Below are positions 1-6,626 of a DNA stretch of 17,465 nt, one piece after another (within the stretch, counting starts at the first letter, position 1; each line of letters begins with the position of its first letter). The stretch is from Sulfurospirillum sp. UBA6810 (GTDB lineage Bacteria > Campylobacterota > Campylobacteria > Campylobacterales > Sulfurospirillaceae). Both the position numbers and the translations under genes were made by a program. The stretch covers positions 1 to 17,465 of the forward strand of contig DKEY01000146.1 of assembly GCA_002469305.1 (NCBI GenBank). Reading direction: 5' to 3'. The notes below the pieces were generated by a model, which was given only the letters and a program-made list of their open reading frames with translations, was not told the DNA's origin and ran no database searches.

Positions 1-391
1 ATGGACCACCAGCACACATAGTACATTTATCCATTGCGCCTTTTGTTCCAAATGCGCCATCTCTTGGAAATTGTGGAGCTCCAAAAGGACAAGCATAAAG
101 ACAATATCCACAACCGATACAAGTCTCTTTATCATGAAGAACGATCCCGTCTTCACGAATATAGAAACAATCTACTGGACATACTTGCTCACATGGAGCA
201 TCTGTACAGTGCATACAAGCTACTGAAGTTGAAAATTCTTTTCCTTCAATACCTTCATTAAGAGTTACAACTTTTCTTCTGCTAACACCTGTTGGAAGCT
301 CATGAGCCTCTGCACAAGCAACAGTACAACCGTCACACTCTATACATCTATCGTCATCACAATAAAATTTCATTCTTGACATTTCACTCAT
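1..391 (-). CDS. fdhB: Formate dehydrogenase iron-sulfur subunit FdhB (partial, C-terminus beyond left edge)
   Basis: Ferredoxin-like electron-transfer subunit that takes electrons from FdhA and passes them to the membrane cytochrome b subunit. The minus-strand frame starts at the ATG ending at 391 and stays open to the window edge, giving about 130 residues. Three cysteine clusters are visible: CIECDGCTVAC near residues 16-26, CMHCTDAPCEQVCP in the middle, and CIGCGYCLYACP, followed by CTMC near the edge. This matches the multi-[4Fe-4S] subunit of FdhN-type enzymes, which is usually around 200 residues. The start lies 10 bases after the fdhA stop and is preceded by GGGGGTGAG, a good ribosome binding site, so it is co-transcribed with fdhA. 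A cytochrome b subunit (fdhC) would be expected next, outside the window. I am sure of the family; that the partner is formate dehydrogenase follows from context. Confidence 0.93.
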   Translation of the reverse strand, partial: MSEMSRMKFYCDDDRCIECDGCTVACAEAHELPTGVSRRKVVTLNEGIEGKEFSTSVACMHCTDAPCEQVCPVDCFYIREDGIVLHDKETCIGCGYCLYACPFGAPQFPRDGAFGTKGAMDKCTMCAGGP

Positions 392-401
392 CTCTCACCC
401 C

Positions 402-3239
402 CTACGCTTTTTCTATGCGGCATAAGCCAACTTTAGTTTCAGGTATCTGAGTGATGATGTCATAACCGTAGTTAGTAACTGTACAAGCACTTTCACCTGT
501 TGCATATGGCACTGTACCCTCAGGATATTTATCTCTCAAATCATTTCCCTGAAATACACCTGCAAAATGGAAAGGCATAAAGATTCTATCGTCACTAACT
601 CGATAAGTAAACTTCGCTTTGACTTTTGCTTTTGTACCATCTGGGGAATAAACCCACATCATATCTCCATTGCGAATTCCATTTTTAAGACCTAAATCAG
701 GATGCACTTCTGCAAACATATCTGGAGTCAGTGCTGCTAGGTATTTTGATGCTCTATTTTCAATCCCTGCACCACACATATTGACTAAACGACCTGTTAC
801 TAAACCAACAGGAAACTCTTTAGACCAATTTTTTTCTTTTTGAAGACTCTCAAATTTTGTGTCAACACGGTACTGTTTTTTTCTATCTTTAAAACTAGGA
901 TATTTTTCTATCAAGTCATGACGCATGCTTCTAAGAGGTTCTCTGTGAGTTGGAAGTGCATGGTTAAACTTGCTCCATTGCCAAACAATACATCTTGCTC
1001 TTGCATTTCCATAAGGTGCAACGCCTGCTTCCATACATTTTTCAGCGATGATATTTGAAGTATCAACTTTCCAGTTTTTACCAATTTTTGCTTTTTCGTC
1101 AGTTGTAAGCTTGATGCTAAGAACAGATTCGATGTTTTTAGCAGTAATTTCTGGATGACCACCTTTTATTTTAGAATCTTTAACACTAACAGCTTTGCCA
1201 GCCATTTGGCTCACACCGTTGTGTTCAGCACCAAATCTATTTCTAAAGCCCATACCGCCTTCTTTTACAGGTCTATCTACATTGTAAAGTATAGGGCTTC
1301 CTGAGTGCGTCTCTGTCCAACAAGGCCATGGTAACCCATAGTATTCGCCTTTCATAGGACCAAAACCTCTGAGGCTTACTTCATCAAACATATGCCAGTT
1401 GTCAGTATGATTTTTAAGTCTCTTCGCTGTCCAGCCAGTTAAACCGATTGTTTTTATGATTCTTGCAATTTCATCAGTTGCATCATCAGGCCATATAAAT
1501 GATTTTTTGTTATCGCGAAGCAACATACCTTTTGTATACTCATCATAAAAACCAAGTCTTTTAGAAAGTTCAAAAAGAAACTCTTGGTCTTGTTTGGACT
1601 CATAAAGTGGTTCAACAACTTGATATCTCCACTGAGCTGAACGATTTGTTGCAGTAACCATACCACTGTTTTCAAACTGTGTTGCCATAGGAAGAAGGAA
1701 AACATCATCTTGTTTGTCTGTCAGCACAACTGCTTCATTTGCGAAAGGATCTGCAACAACAAGGAGTTCAAGATTGTCTAAACCTTCTTTTACTTTTGCT
1801 TGCTGAGAAATTGATGTGATACCATTACCTATGTTAATCAGCGCTTTTAGATTTGTGCCTGCATTGTCAATAGCATCATTGCCATTTTTACCATCTAGTA
1901 CACCTGCCCACCATCTAGCCATTGTAAAGCCTGGTTTTTCCATCCACTCTTTGGATTTAAAACGTCCTTGCAACCACTCATAATCTACGCCCCATGATTT
2001 TGCGAAGTATTTCCATGCGCCTTCACTAAGACCATAATAACCTGGAAGATTATCAGCTAGACAACACATATCCGTAGCACCTTGAACATTATCATGCCCA
2101 CGAAGAATATTACATCCACCACCTTCTTTACCCATGTTACCTAGTGCTAACTGCAAGATTGGTCCTATTCTTGTATTACCTGTTCCCACTGTGTGTTGTG
2201 TTAAGCCCATAGCCCATACTAATGTACCAGGCTTATTTTTTACAAGCATTGTAGCAATTTGAATGATATCTTCTTGTGAAACACCTGTAACATCAGAAGT
2301 AAGCTCTGGTGTCCATTTTTTTGCTTCTTGTATCACTTCATCCATAGCATATGTTCTGTCATCGATAAATTGCTTGTCTTCCCAGCCATTTTTGAAGATA
2401 ATATGTAAAACGCCATAGATAAATGCTATATCAGTTCCTGGACGGATACGAGCGAAGAAATCCGCTTTTGCAGCTGTTTTTGTGAAACAAGGATCTACTA
2501 CGATTAGTTGAGCATTATTTCTCTCTTTAGCTTTTAAAATATGTTGAAATCCTACAGGATGTGCTACTGCTGGATTTGCACCAAAGACAAAGATACATTT
2601 AGAATTTTGCATATCATTACATGAGTTGGTCATAGCACCATAACCCCATGTATTTGCAACACCAGCAACTGTTGAACTGTGGCAAACTCTTGCTTGGTGG
2701 TCTATGTTATTTGTCCCAAACATAGCCGCAAATTTACGGATATAGTAAGCACCTTCTGTACTTATTTTTGCAGAACCTAAAAACTGAACTGAATCTGGAC
2801 CATGTGTTTTTCGTAAACTATCTAATTTCGTAGAGATTCGATCAAGTGCGTTATCCCAACTGATACGTTTCCATTGACCTTTTTCTTTAACCATTGGATA
2901 CTTCACCCTGACTTCAGAACGAACCATGTCGATCATATCAGCGCCCTTACAACAATGTCCGCCAAGACTAAGTGGATGATCTTGTGCAACAAGTTGTCTC
3001 ACCCAAACACCATTTTGAACTTCAGCGATAATACCACAACCTACAGAACAAGAAGTACAGATTGTTTTTACCTTTTTGCTTCCAGGAAATGGGTTTTTAA
3101 CCTCTTCCTCTGTTGCTGTTCTTGTTACATCTGAACTAGCGAAAGCTGAAGTAGCACCAAATGCTCCTGCAATTGCAGCCATCTTTAAAAACGAACGACG
3201 ACCAATCTTCGTCGCTAAAACATCACGAGCTTCACTCAT
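402..3239 (-). CDS. fdhA: Formate dehydrogenase catalytic subunit FdhA (molybdopterin, Tat-exported, Cys form)
   Basis: Periplasmic molybdenum or tungsten bis-MGD oxidoreductase oxidising formate to CO2. It has 945 residues, the usual length for the FdhN/FdoG-type alpha subunit. A Tat signal is visible at residues 13-19 (GRRSFLK) followed by a hydrophobic stretch. The [4Fe-4S] ligands are Cys61, Cys64, Cys68 and Cys96 (CTSCSVGC, then CCKG with Lys98). The active-site segment QARVCHSSTVAG puts a cysteine at residue 186 (TGC codon at 2682-2684) where many homologues have selenocysteine. The C-terminal third carries the molybdopterin dinucleotide-binding domain (NMCGAGIENRASKYLAALTP region). The start ATG at 3239 has AAGGAG upstream. 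The small Tat gene lies 18 bases upstream and fdhB 10 bases downstream. The Cys-His pair and fdhB context favour formate dehydrogenase over nitrate reductase or another DMSO-reductase family member. Confidence 0.95.
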   Translation of the reverse strand: MSEARDVLATKIGRRSFLKMAAIAGAFGATSAFASSDVTRTATEEEVKNPFPGSKKVKTICTSCSVGCGIIAEVQNGVWVRQLVAQDHPLSLGGHCCKGADMIDMVRSEVRVKYPMVKEKGQWKRISWDNALDRISTKLDSLRKTHGPDSVQFLGSAKISTEGAYYIRKFAAMFGTNNIDHQARVCHSSTVAGVANTWGYGAMTNSCNDMQNSKCIFVFGANPAVAHPVGFQHILKAKERNNAQLIVVDPCFTKTAAKADFFARIRPGTDIAFIYGVLHIIFKNGWEDKQFIDDRTYAMDEVIQEAKKWTPELTSDVTGVSQEDIIQIATMLVKNKPGTLVWAMGLTQHTVGTGNTRIGPILQLALGNMGKEGGGCNILRGHDNVQGATDMCCLADNLPGYYGLSEGAWKYFAKSWGVDYEWLQGRFKSKEWMEKPGFTMARWWAGVLDGKNGNDAIDNAGTNLKALINIGNGITSISQQAKVKEGLDNLELLVVADPFANEAVVLTDKQDDVFLLPMATQFENSGMVTATNRSAQWRYQVVEPLYESKQDQEFLFELSKRLGFYDEYTKGMLLRDNKKSFIWPDDATDEIARIIKTIGLTGWTAKRLKNHTDNWHMFDEVSLRGFGPMKGEYYGLPWPCWTETHSGSPILYNVDRPVKEGGMGFRNRFGAEHNGVSQMAGKAVSVKDSKIKGGHPEITAKNIESVLSIKLTTDEKAKIGKNWKVDTSNIIAEKCMEAGVAPYGNARARCIVWQWSKFNHALPTHREPLRSMRHDLIEKYPSFKDRKKQYRVDTKFESLQKEKNWSKEFPVGLVTGRLVNMCGAGIENRASKYLAALTPDMFAEVHPDLGLKNGIRNGDMMWVYSPDGTKAKVKAKFTYRVSDDRIFMPFHFAGVFQGNDLRDKYPEGTVPYATGESACTVTNYGYDIITQIPETKVGLCRIEKA

Positions 3240-3257
3240 TTGCTTATCTCCTTTTGG

Positions 3258-3458
3258 TTATAGCGCCGAACGATAAAAATCGTCCCAAGCTTTAGTTTTC
3301 TTATAAGTAATCTCTTTTTTGCGAGATTTTCCTACAACAACGCCATTTGAACTGTATGTGCTAGTTACACTTAAAGCTGTTGCATTCACTGCGCCTACCG
3401 CAGCAACTGTACCAGCTACAGCAGCTTTCTTTAAAAAGCCACGTCTGTTCTCTTGCAT
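3258..3458 (-). CDS. Small Tat-signal protein of the formate dehydrogenase operon (formate_TAT family)
   Basis: A 66-residue protein that is almost all signal peptide: NRRGFLKKA at residues 4-12 is a twin-arginine motif, followed by an Ala/Val-rich hydrophobic segment and a short basic/aromatic tail. The tail segment YKKTKAWDDFY fits the conserved C-terminal pattern of the family of tiny Tat targets encoded beside formate dehydrogenases (Y-[HRK]-x-[TS]-x-H-[IV]-x-x-[YF]-Y), although the H-[IV] pair is Ala-Trp here. Such proteins occur upstream of fdhA in Campylobacter and relatives and are thought to be a small subunit or maturation factor; the biochemical role is not established. The start has a strong AGGAGG site. 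It is the first gene of the visible operon. The usual TorD-like chaperone gene is not next to it; a response regulator operon is instead. Confidence 0.85.
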   Translation of the reverse strand: MQENRRGFLKKAAVAGTVAAVGAVNATALSVTSTYSSNGVVVGKSRKKEITYKKTKAWDDFYRSAL

Positions 3459-3483
3459 GAATTTCCTCCTGATTTTTTGGAAA

Positions 3484-3521
3484 TGTCATAATCATGTATA
3501 TGCACACCGTGCATCATGACA
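3484..3521. promoter_or_regulatory. Nested dyad in the fdh leader (candidate operator or leader hairpin)
   Basis: ATGCAC-ACC-GTGCAT (3500-3514) is a 6-base inverted repeat, nested inside a second one, TGTCAT (3484-3489) and ATGACA (3516-3521). It lies 26-63 bases before the small Tat gene, downstream of the best -10 candidate, so it could be read as DNA (a dimeric regulator) or as an RNA hairpin in the leader. No known regulator consensus was matched. Confidence 0.35.
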
Positions 3522-3540
3522 CCAAGTTTTAATGGAAAAT

Positions 3541-3546
3541 AGTATA
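3541..3546 (-). promoter_or_regulatory. Candidate -10 element for the fdh operon
   Basis: The minus strand reads TATACT inside an AT-rich run, about 85 bases before the first operon start. No good -35 hexamer at 16-18 bases is visible, which is common for sigma-70 promoters in Campylobacterota. Other AT-rich hexamers in the spacer could serve equally well. Confidence 0.3.
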
Positions 3547-3722
3547 TAAATATTTACCAATTAAAAACACTCAAGACAAATTATTCAAGATAATAAAAGA
3601 TGACAATATGTAGGGTAAAATGAAGTTTTACACGATAATATATGTCTGCTTAGCACCTAAGCAATATCATGAATTACTGAACTATATCAATAGAAAACTT
3701 AAGTATATATAAAATAGTCAAG

Positions 3723-3781
3723 AAAGATTTACCAAAATAAATATTCTTTTTTAGCATATTTATTTTGGTAAATCTTTTTTT
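3723..3781 (+). terminator. Strong hairpin with T7 tract, plus-strand orientation
   Basis: Left arm 3723-3744 and right arm 3756-3777 form a perfect 22-base-pair stem around an 11-base loop. On the plus strand the stem runs straight into seven T (3775-3781). Read on the minus strand the tract after the stem is weaker (TTTCTTGACTATTTT). It may end the response-regulator transcript as a bidirectional terminator, but the better orientation is plus, where no gene is visible upstream. Confidence 0.6.
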
Positions 3782-3798
3782 ACTTTAAAGTAAAAAAA
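3775..3798. repeat. 24-base perfect AT-rich palindrome at the response-regulator stop
   Basis: Seven T, then ACTTTAAAGT, then seven A: a perfect self-complementary sequence abutting the response-regulator stop codon (3799-3801) and sharing its T tract with the preceding hairpin. It is probably part of the termination region. Confidence 0.5.
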
Positions 3799-4509
3799 CT
3801 ATAAACTTCTTCGCTCTAGGTATTCGCGAAACTCTTTTGCTCCATCTTTTGAACTTGTAACGATATCTTCGATATCATAAAAAGATATTTGCAGTTTTGA
3901 TTGTTCTACTGTTGTCATGGAGCGTATCTTGTCAATATTGACTATATAAGAGCGATGTACTCTATAAAAGTTTTTATCTCTGAGAAGTGTATCAAAATCA
4001 CCTATCTTCTTTTTAACATACGTTTGTGCCTCTTTGATACGTACTATCACTTCATCTAAATCAGCTTTGATATAGTAGATGTCTTCTATGTTGATAAGAT
4101 AAAAATGACTCCCACTTTTACCCATGATTTTTTTCTTTTTCTCATTCTCATTAGCGATATAGTGTTCGACTTTTTTGATACTCTTTTGCACGCTAGCTTC
4201 ATCTATGGGTTTTAGAAGGTAGTCTATCCCACCACTTTGATAGGCTCTAAGCGCAAAGTTATCATGGGCTGTCTGAAAGATAACAAATGTTTTTGGCTCT
4301 ATCTGTAAAATCATCTCAGCTAACTCTATCCCGTTCATCACGGGCATAGAGATATCTAAAAAGACTACATCAAAAAGATTTTTTTTAACCTCTTCAAGAG
4401 CCATTTGTGGTTCATCATACGCTATTATATCTTCATATCCAAGCTTGTTTAGTATCCTCTTCAGCCTATCAAGGGCTAGTTTTTCATCATCAACTATAAG
4501 TATTTTCAT
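3799..4509 (-). CDS. LytTR-family response regulator
   Basis: Two-component response regulator: an N-terminal receiver domain and a C-terminal LytTR DNA-binding domain. With residues counted from the GTG at 4515, the receiver has acidic Asp9-Asp10, phosphoacceptor Asp54 (VFLDISMP), Thr82 and Lys102-Pro103. The LytTR domain covers about residues 133-235, with the typical FYRVHRSYIVNIDKI segment. Length is about 236-238, normal for AlgR/LytR/YehT-type regulators. I prefer the ATG at 4509, which has AGAAGTG at a proper distance, over the in-frame GTG at 4515. It is the last gene of the operon, 24 bases after the RhuM-Fic gene, and its cognate kinase is the first gene. Targets are unknown. LytTR proteins usually bind paired direct repeats, and I found no clear pair in the adjacent spacer. 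Confidence 0.92.
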   Translation of the reverse strand: MKILIVDDEKLALDRLKRILNKLGYEDIIAYDEPQMALEEVKKNLFDVVFLDISMPVMNGIELAEMILQIEPKTFVIFQTAHDNFALRAYQSGGIDYLLKPIDEASVQKSIKKVEHYIANENEKKKKIMGKSGSHFYLINIEDIYYIKADLDEVIVRIKEAQTYVKKKIGDFDTLLRDKNFYRVHRSYIVNIDKIRSMTTVEQSKLQISFYDIEDIVTSSKDGAKEFREYLERRSL

Positions 4510-4533
4510 CTTCACTTCTTTTCATTTTTTTTC

Positions 4534-5532
4534 TTAGCATTCTAGTATATTGACTATGAGATTTATAACTGTCTCTTTTTGCTTTGGATCACTCTTGGCA
4601 GTCATCAAAGAGAGTGCAACAAGAGCATTGTCATTTATCTTTAGCTCTCCACTACTCTTATAAAGCATATTGTTCTTTGATAAAAAAAGGATAAACATAA
4701 AGGCACCGATACGTTTGTTACCATCATTGAAAGGGTGTCCTTTGATGATATAATAAAGAAGATTTGCTGCTTTTTGCTCAACACTAGGAAGTAAATCAAC
4801 TCCACCAAATGTTTGGTATATACTTTTTATCATACCTCCAAATTCTCCTGCTTTTTCATGTCCAAAAAGCTCAGTAGCCTCTTTCTTATTTATGAGTTCT
4901 GATTTTAGTTTTTTGATTGCTTCTTTGGCTTCTATAACATCAAGTATAAACCTCTCTTTTGTTACAGCCGTATTTACATGTAAAGAATCTTCATCATAAC
5001 CTTGTAAAAGTGTCCAAGTGCGAGAGTAGTTGATAATGACATCTAAAAGTCCTTTTGCTTCTATAAGTTCAATCTCACTTCTTGAAATAGTATCTTTTAA
5101 AAGAGATATCGTCTCTTGAAACTCTTTGAGACCTTTTTGTTCAAGTCGCTTTTGATTGATAGCATAGCCATTGAGAAGATATTGTTTTAGTATTTTGGTA
5201 GCCCAAACTCTGAAACTTGTAGCTCTTTTTGAATTAACTCTATACCCTAGAGAAATTATCATATCAAGATTATAAAACTCTACTTGATATATTTTACCAT
5301 CACTCGCAGTTGTTGCATTTTTTGCAACAACTGAATTTTTATCAAGTTCACCCTCTTTAAAAATATTTTTTATATGCCTTGATATAACAGACTTATCTCT
5401 TTCAAAAAGTATCTCCATCTGTTTTTGACTCAACCATACACTCTCATTTTCAAATGAAACATCAAGCTTTACTTCACCATTTGCATCTTCATAAATCACC
5501 ACTTGATTATCAAATTTTTCTTCTGTATTCAT
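4534..5532 (-). CDS. RhuM-Fic/Doc fusion protein between the kinase and regulator
   Basis: A 332-residue protein. Residues 1-125 match the virulence RhuM family: a winged-helix-like segment VWLSQKQMEILFERDKSVISRHI at 32-54, then VEFYNLDMIISLGYRVNSKRATSFRVWATKILKQYL. A helical linker at about 130-215 follows. The C-terminal Fic/Doc domain has its loop at residues 266-274, HPFNDGNKR. Fic enzymes transfer AMP or phosphate to protein targets. The GNKR form, with Lys where AMPylating Fic proteins have Gly, resembles Doc, which phosphorylates EF-Tu, but that activity is an inference here. The start ATG overlaps the kinase stop as ATGA (5529-5532) and the response regulator follows after 24 bases, so all three are probably one transcript. 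No antitoxin gene is next to it. One copy of the TTACATGTAA palindrome lies within it. Confidence 0.88.
   Translation of the reverse strand: MNTEEKFDNQVVIYEDANGEVKLDVSFENESVWLSQKQMEILFERDKSVISRHIKNIFKEGELDKNSVVAKNATTASDGKIYQVEFYNLDMIISLGYRVNSKRATSFRVWATKILKQYLLNGYAINQKRLEQKGLKEFQETISLLKDTISRSEIELIEAKGLLDVIINYSRTWTLLQGYDEDSLHVNTAVTKERFILDVIEAKEAIKKLKSELINKKEATELFGHEKAGEFGGMIKSIYQTFGGVDLLPSVEQKAANLLYYIIKGHPFNDGNKRIGAFMFILFLSKNNMLYKSSGELKINDNALVALSLMTAKSDPKQKETVINLIVNILEC
4973..4984. repeat. TTACATGTAA palindrome in the RhuM-Fic gene
   Basis: TTTACATGTAAA, a perfect 12-base palindrome. It encodes Leu184-His185-Val186 of the RhuM-Fic protein. Confidence 0.85.
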
Positions 5533-6518
5533 CTTTTATCCATCATCTCTATCGTAAATTTTCGTCCACTCTTTTCATAAAGTAACTTTCCAACCCTCAA
5601 AAGCTCAAGTCTATCACTGAGATTTTGAAGTCCAGTTCCAAAAACTATCTCTTTTACCTCTTTGCCATCATTGCTTACATGTAAGGTATTTTGAGTTGAT
5701 TCTATCGTTACATGTAAGGCTTTTTTGTTGTATCCATGTTTTATAGCATTTTCGACTAAAAGTTGCAGTGAAAACTTCGGTACCATCACACTTTTATATC
5801 TATCTTCTATCTTTACATGTAAGCTTATCGCATCACTATATCTGATATTTTCTATCTCCACGTACGTTTGCACCATCTCTAATTCTTTTGAAAGAGGTAT
5901 AAGGCTCTCTTGTTTGATAGCATTGCGTAAAAACTTTGCCAAGTCCATGAGGGCTTTTTCTGCTTTTATAACATCTACATGTAAGAGTTCTGAGATGGAG
6001 TTAAGTGTGTTAAATAAAAAGTGAGGATTGAGCTCATTTTCAAGTGCTTTTATCTTGGTTTCTAAGATGTACTTTTGGATAAGTTCATTTTTATGCTTCA
6101 TAGAGATAAACTGGTGCAAGATAAGACCTATAAGAAAAGTTAAACATCCCATAACAATTCCTATCCCATACCAATAAGGAAGAATCTGCTGTATAAAGGG
6201 AAGCTCAAAGTTGTAAAAGACTCCAAAGCTAAACAAAAACCCTAAACTTCCCGAACAAAACGAAAACAAAAAGCTTATAGCGTACCAAAACTTTTTATCA
6301 ACTCGGGGCAAGATATAGTTGTTTGAAAGAGTGATAAACAAAAAAGAGAAGAGCGAGATACAAACAGCACTGAAAGTACCAAATACGATAGTGCTTACAA
6401 ATCTCAGTTGCTCATTTACATAGTAAAAACACAAAGAGATAAAAAAACCAAAAAAAGCTCCAAGTAAAATGATATAAAGCCAATCAGATTTTGAAATCTT
6501 TAGTTCTACACTACTCAT
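5529..6518 (-). CDS. LytS/YehU-type sensor histidine kinase (His_kinase family)
   Basis: Membrane sensor kinase of the type paired with LytTR regulators. With residues counted from the upstream in-frame ATG at 6551, about four hydrophobic segments lie between 24 and 148. The phosphoacceptor box ENELNPHFLFNTLNSI follows with His177, then the N box LLVENAIKHG (Asn268) and a short G box GTGLQNLSDRL (306-316). There is no extracellular sensor domain of size, so the membrane segments themselves probably sense. I start it at the ATG at 6518 (MSSVELKIS, residue 12 of the longer frame) because AAGGG precedes it and a TATACT promoter element lies at 6542-6547, inside the longer frame. It is the first gene of the operon and overlaps the RhuM-Fic gene by 4 bases. 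Four copies of the TACATGTA palindrome core lie in the last 310 bases of the gene. Confidence 0.92.
   Translation of the reverse strand: MSSVELKISKSDWLYIILLGAFFGFFISLCFYYVNEQLRFVSTIVFGTFSAVCISLFSFLFITLSNNYILPRVDKKFWYAISFLFSFCSGSLGFLFSFGVFYNFELPFIQQILPYWYGIGIVMGCLTFLIGLILHQFISMKHKNELIQKYILETKIKALENELNPHFLFNTLNSISELLHVDVIKAEKALMDLAKFLRNAIKQESLIPLSKELEMVQTYVEIENIRYSDAISLHVKIEDRYKSVMVPKFSLQLLVENAIKHGYNKKALHVTIESTQNTLHVSNDGKEVKEIVFGTGLQNLSDRLELLRVGKLLYEKSGRKFTIEMMDKR
5674..5983. repeat. Cluster of four TACATGTA palindromes in the histidine kinase gene
   Basis: Copies at 5674-5685 (CTTACATGTAAG), 5708-5717 (TTACATGTAA), 5813-5822 (TTACATGTAA) and 5976-5983 (TACATGTA). They encode the four Leu-His-Val triplets of the kinase: LHVSNDG, LHVTIES, LHVKIED and LHVDVIK. 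Confidence 0.88.
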
Positions 6519-6541
6519 TGAAACCCTTTTTATTTTGAAAA

Positions 6542-6547
6542 AGTATA
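6542..6547 (-). promoter_or_regulatory. Candidate -10 element of the kinase operon
   Basis: TATACT on the minus strand, 23 bases before the preferred kinase start at 6518. It would give a leader of roughly 15-18 bases containing the AAGGG ribosome binding site. No clear -35. Confidence 0.45.
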
Positions 6548-6600
6548 GCATTTCTTTATGAACTTATAAATTATCCCTACAAAACTATCAAAAAGAAGCA

Positions 6601-6606
6601 TATAAT
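6601..6606 (+). promoter_or_regulatory. Candidate -10 element of the DUF523-photolyase operon
   Basis: A perfect TATAAT 20 bases before the ATG at 6627, with an AAAGG ribosome binding site between. It shares the 108-base spacer (6519-6626) with the divergent kinase promoter. No clear -35. Confidence 0.5.
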
Positions 6607-6626
6607 AAAATAAAAAAAGGTTTATC

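Larger units (their letters stand above)
3459..3798. other. Gene-free 340-base spacer between the fdh and two-component operons
   Basis: No convincing reading frame lies here. Besides the nested dyad and the terminator described separately, it holds two compact hairpins: GTAAAA-TGAAG-TTTTAC (3615-3631) and TGCTTAG-CAC-CTAAGCA (3647-3663). The latter is a perfect 7-base stem with a 3-base loop. Both flanking operons are on the minus strand, so the spacer should contain the end of the response-regulator transcript and the promoter of fdh. A short plus-strand RNA ending at about 3781 is also possible. Confidence 0.6.

Noticed and set aside
34..261. 75-residue plus-strand open frame at the left end
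   Set aside because: It is the antisense shadow of the cysteine-cluster-coding fdhB, which is unmistakable on the minus strand.
2606..2616. TTACATGAG in fdhA and TACATGAT near 7125 as extra copies of the palindrome
   Set aside because: They keep only one half of the palindrome and are not closer to it than expected in AT-rich sequence.
3505..3530. Sigma-54 promoter (GG and GC elements) upstream of fdh
   Set aside because: The minus-strand GG and GC are separated by 9 rather than the required 10 bases and the flanks do not match TGGCAC/TTGCA.
3459..3798. Molybdenum-cofactor riboswitch in the fdh leader
   Set aside because: Only short hairpins are present; the large conserved multi-stem structure of that class is not seen.
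5860..5867. ACGTACGT palindrome in the kinase gene
   Set aside because: A single occurrence with no related copies; coincidence is sufficient.
6519..6551. Upstream ATG at 6551 as the kinase start
   Set aside because: No ribosome binding site precedes it and a TATACT promoter element lies inside this stretch; the ATG at 6518 has AAGGG at the right distance.
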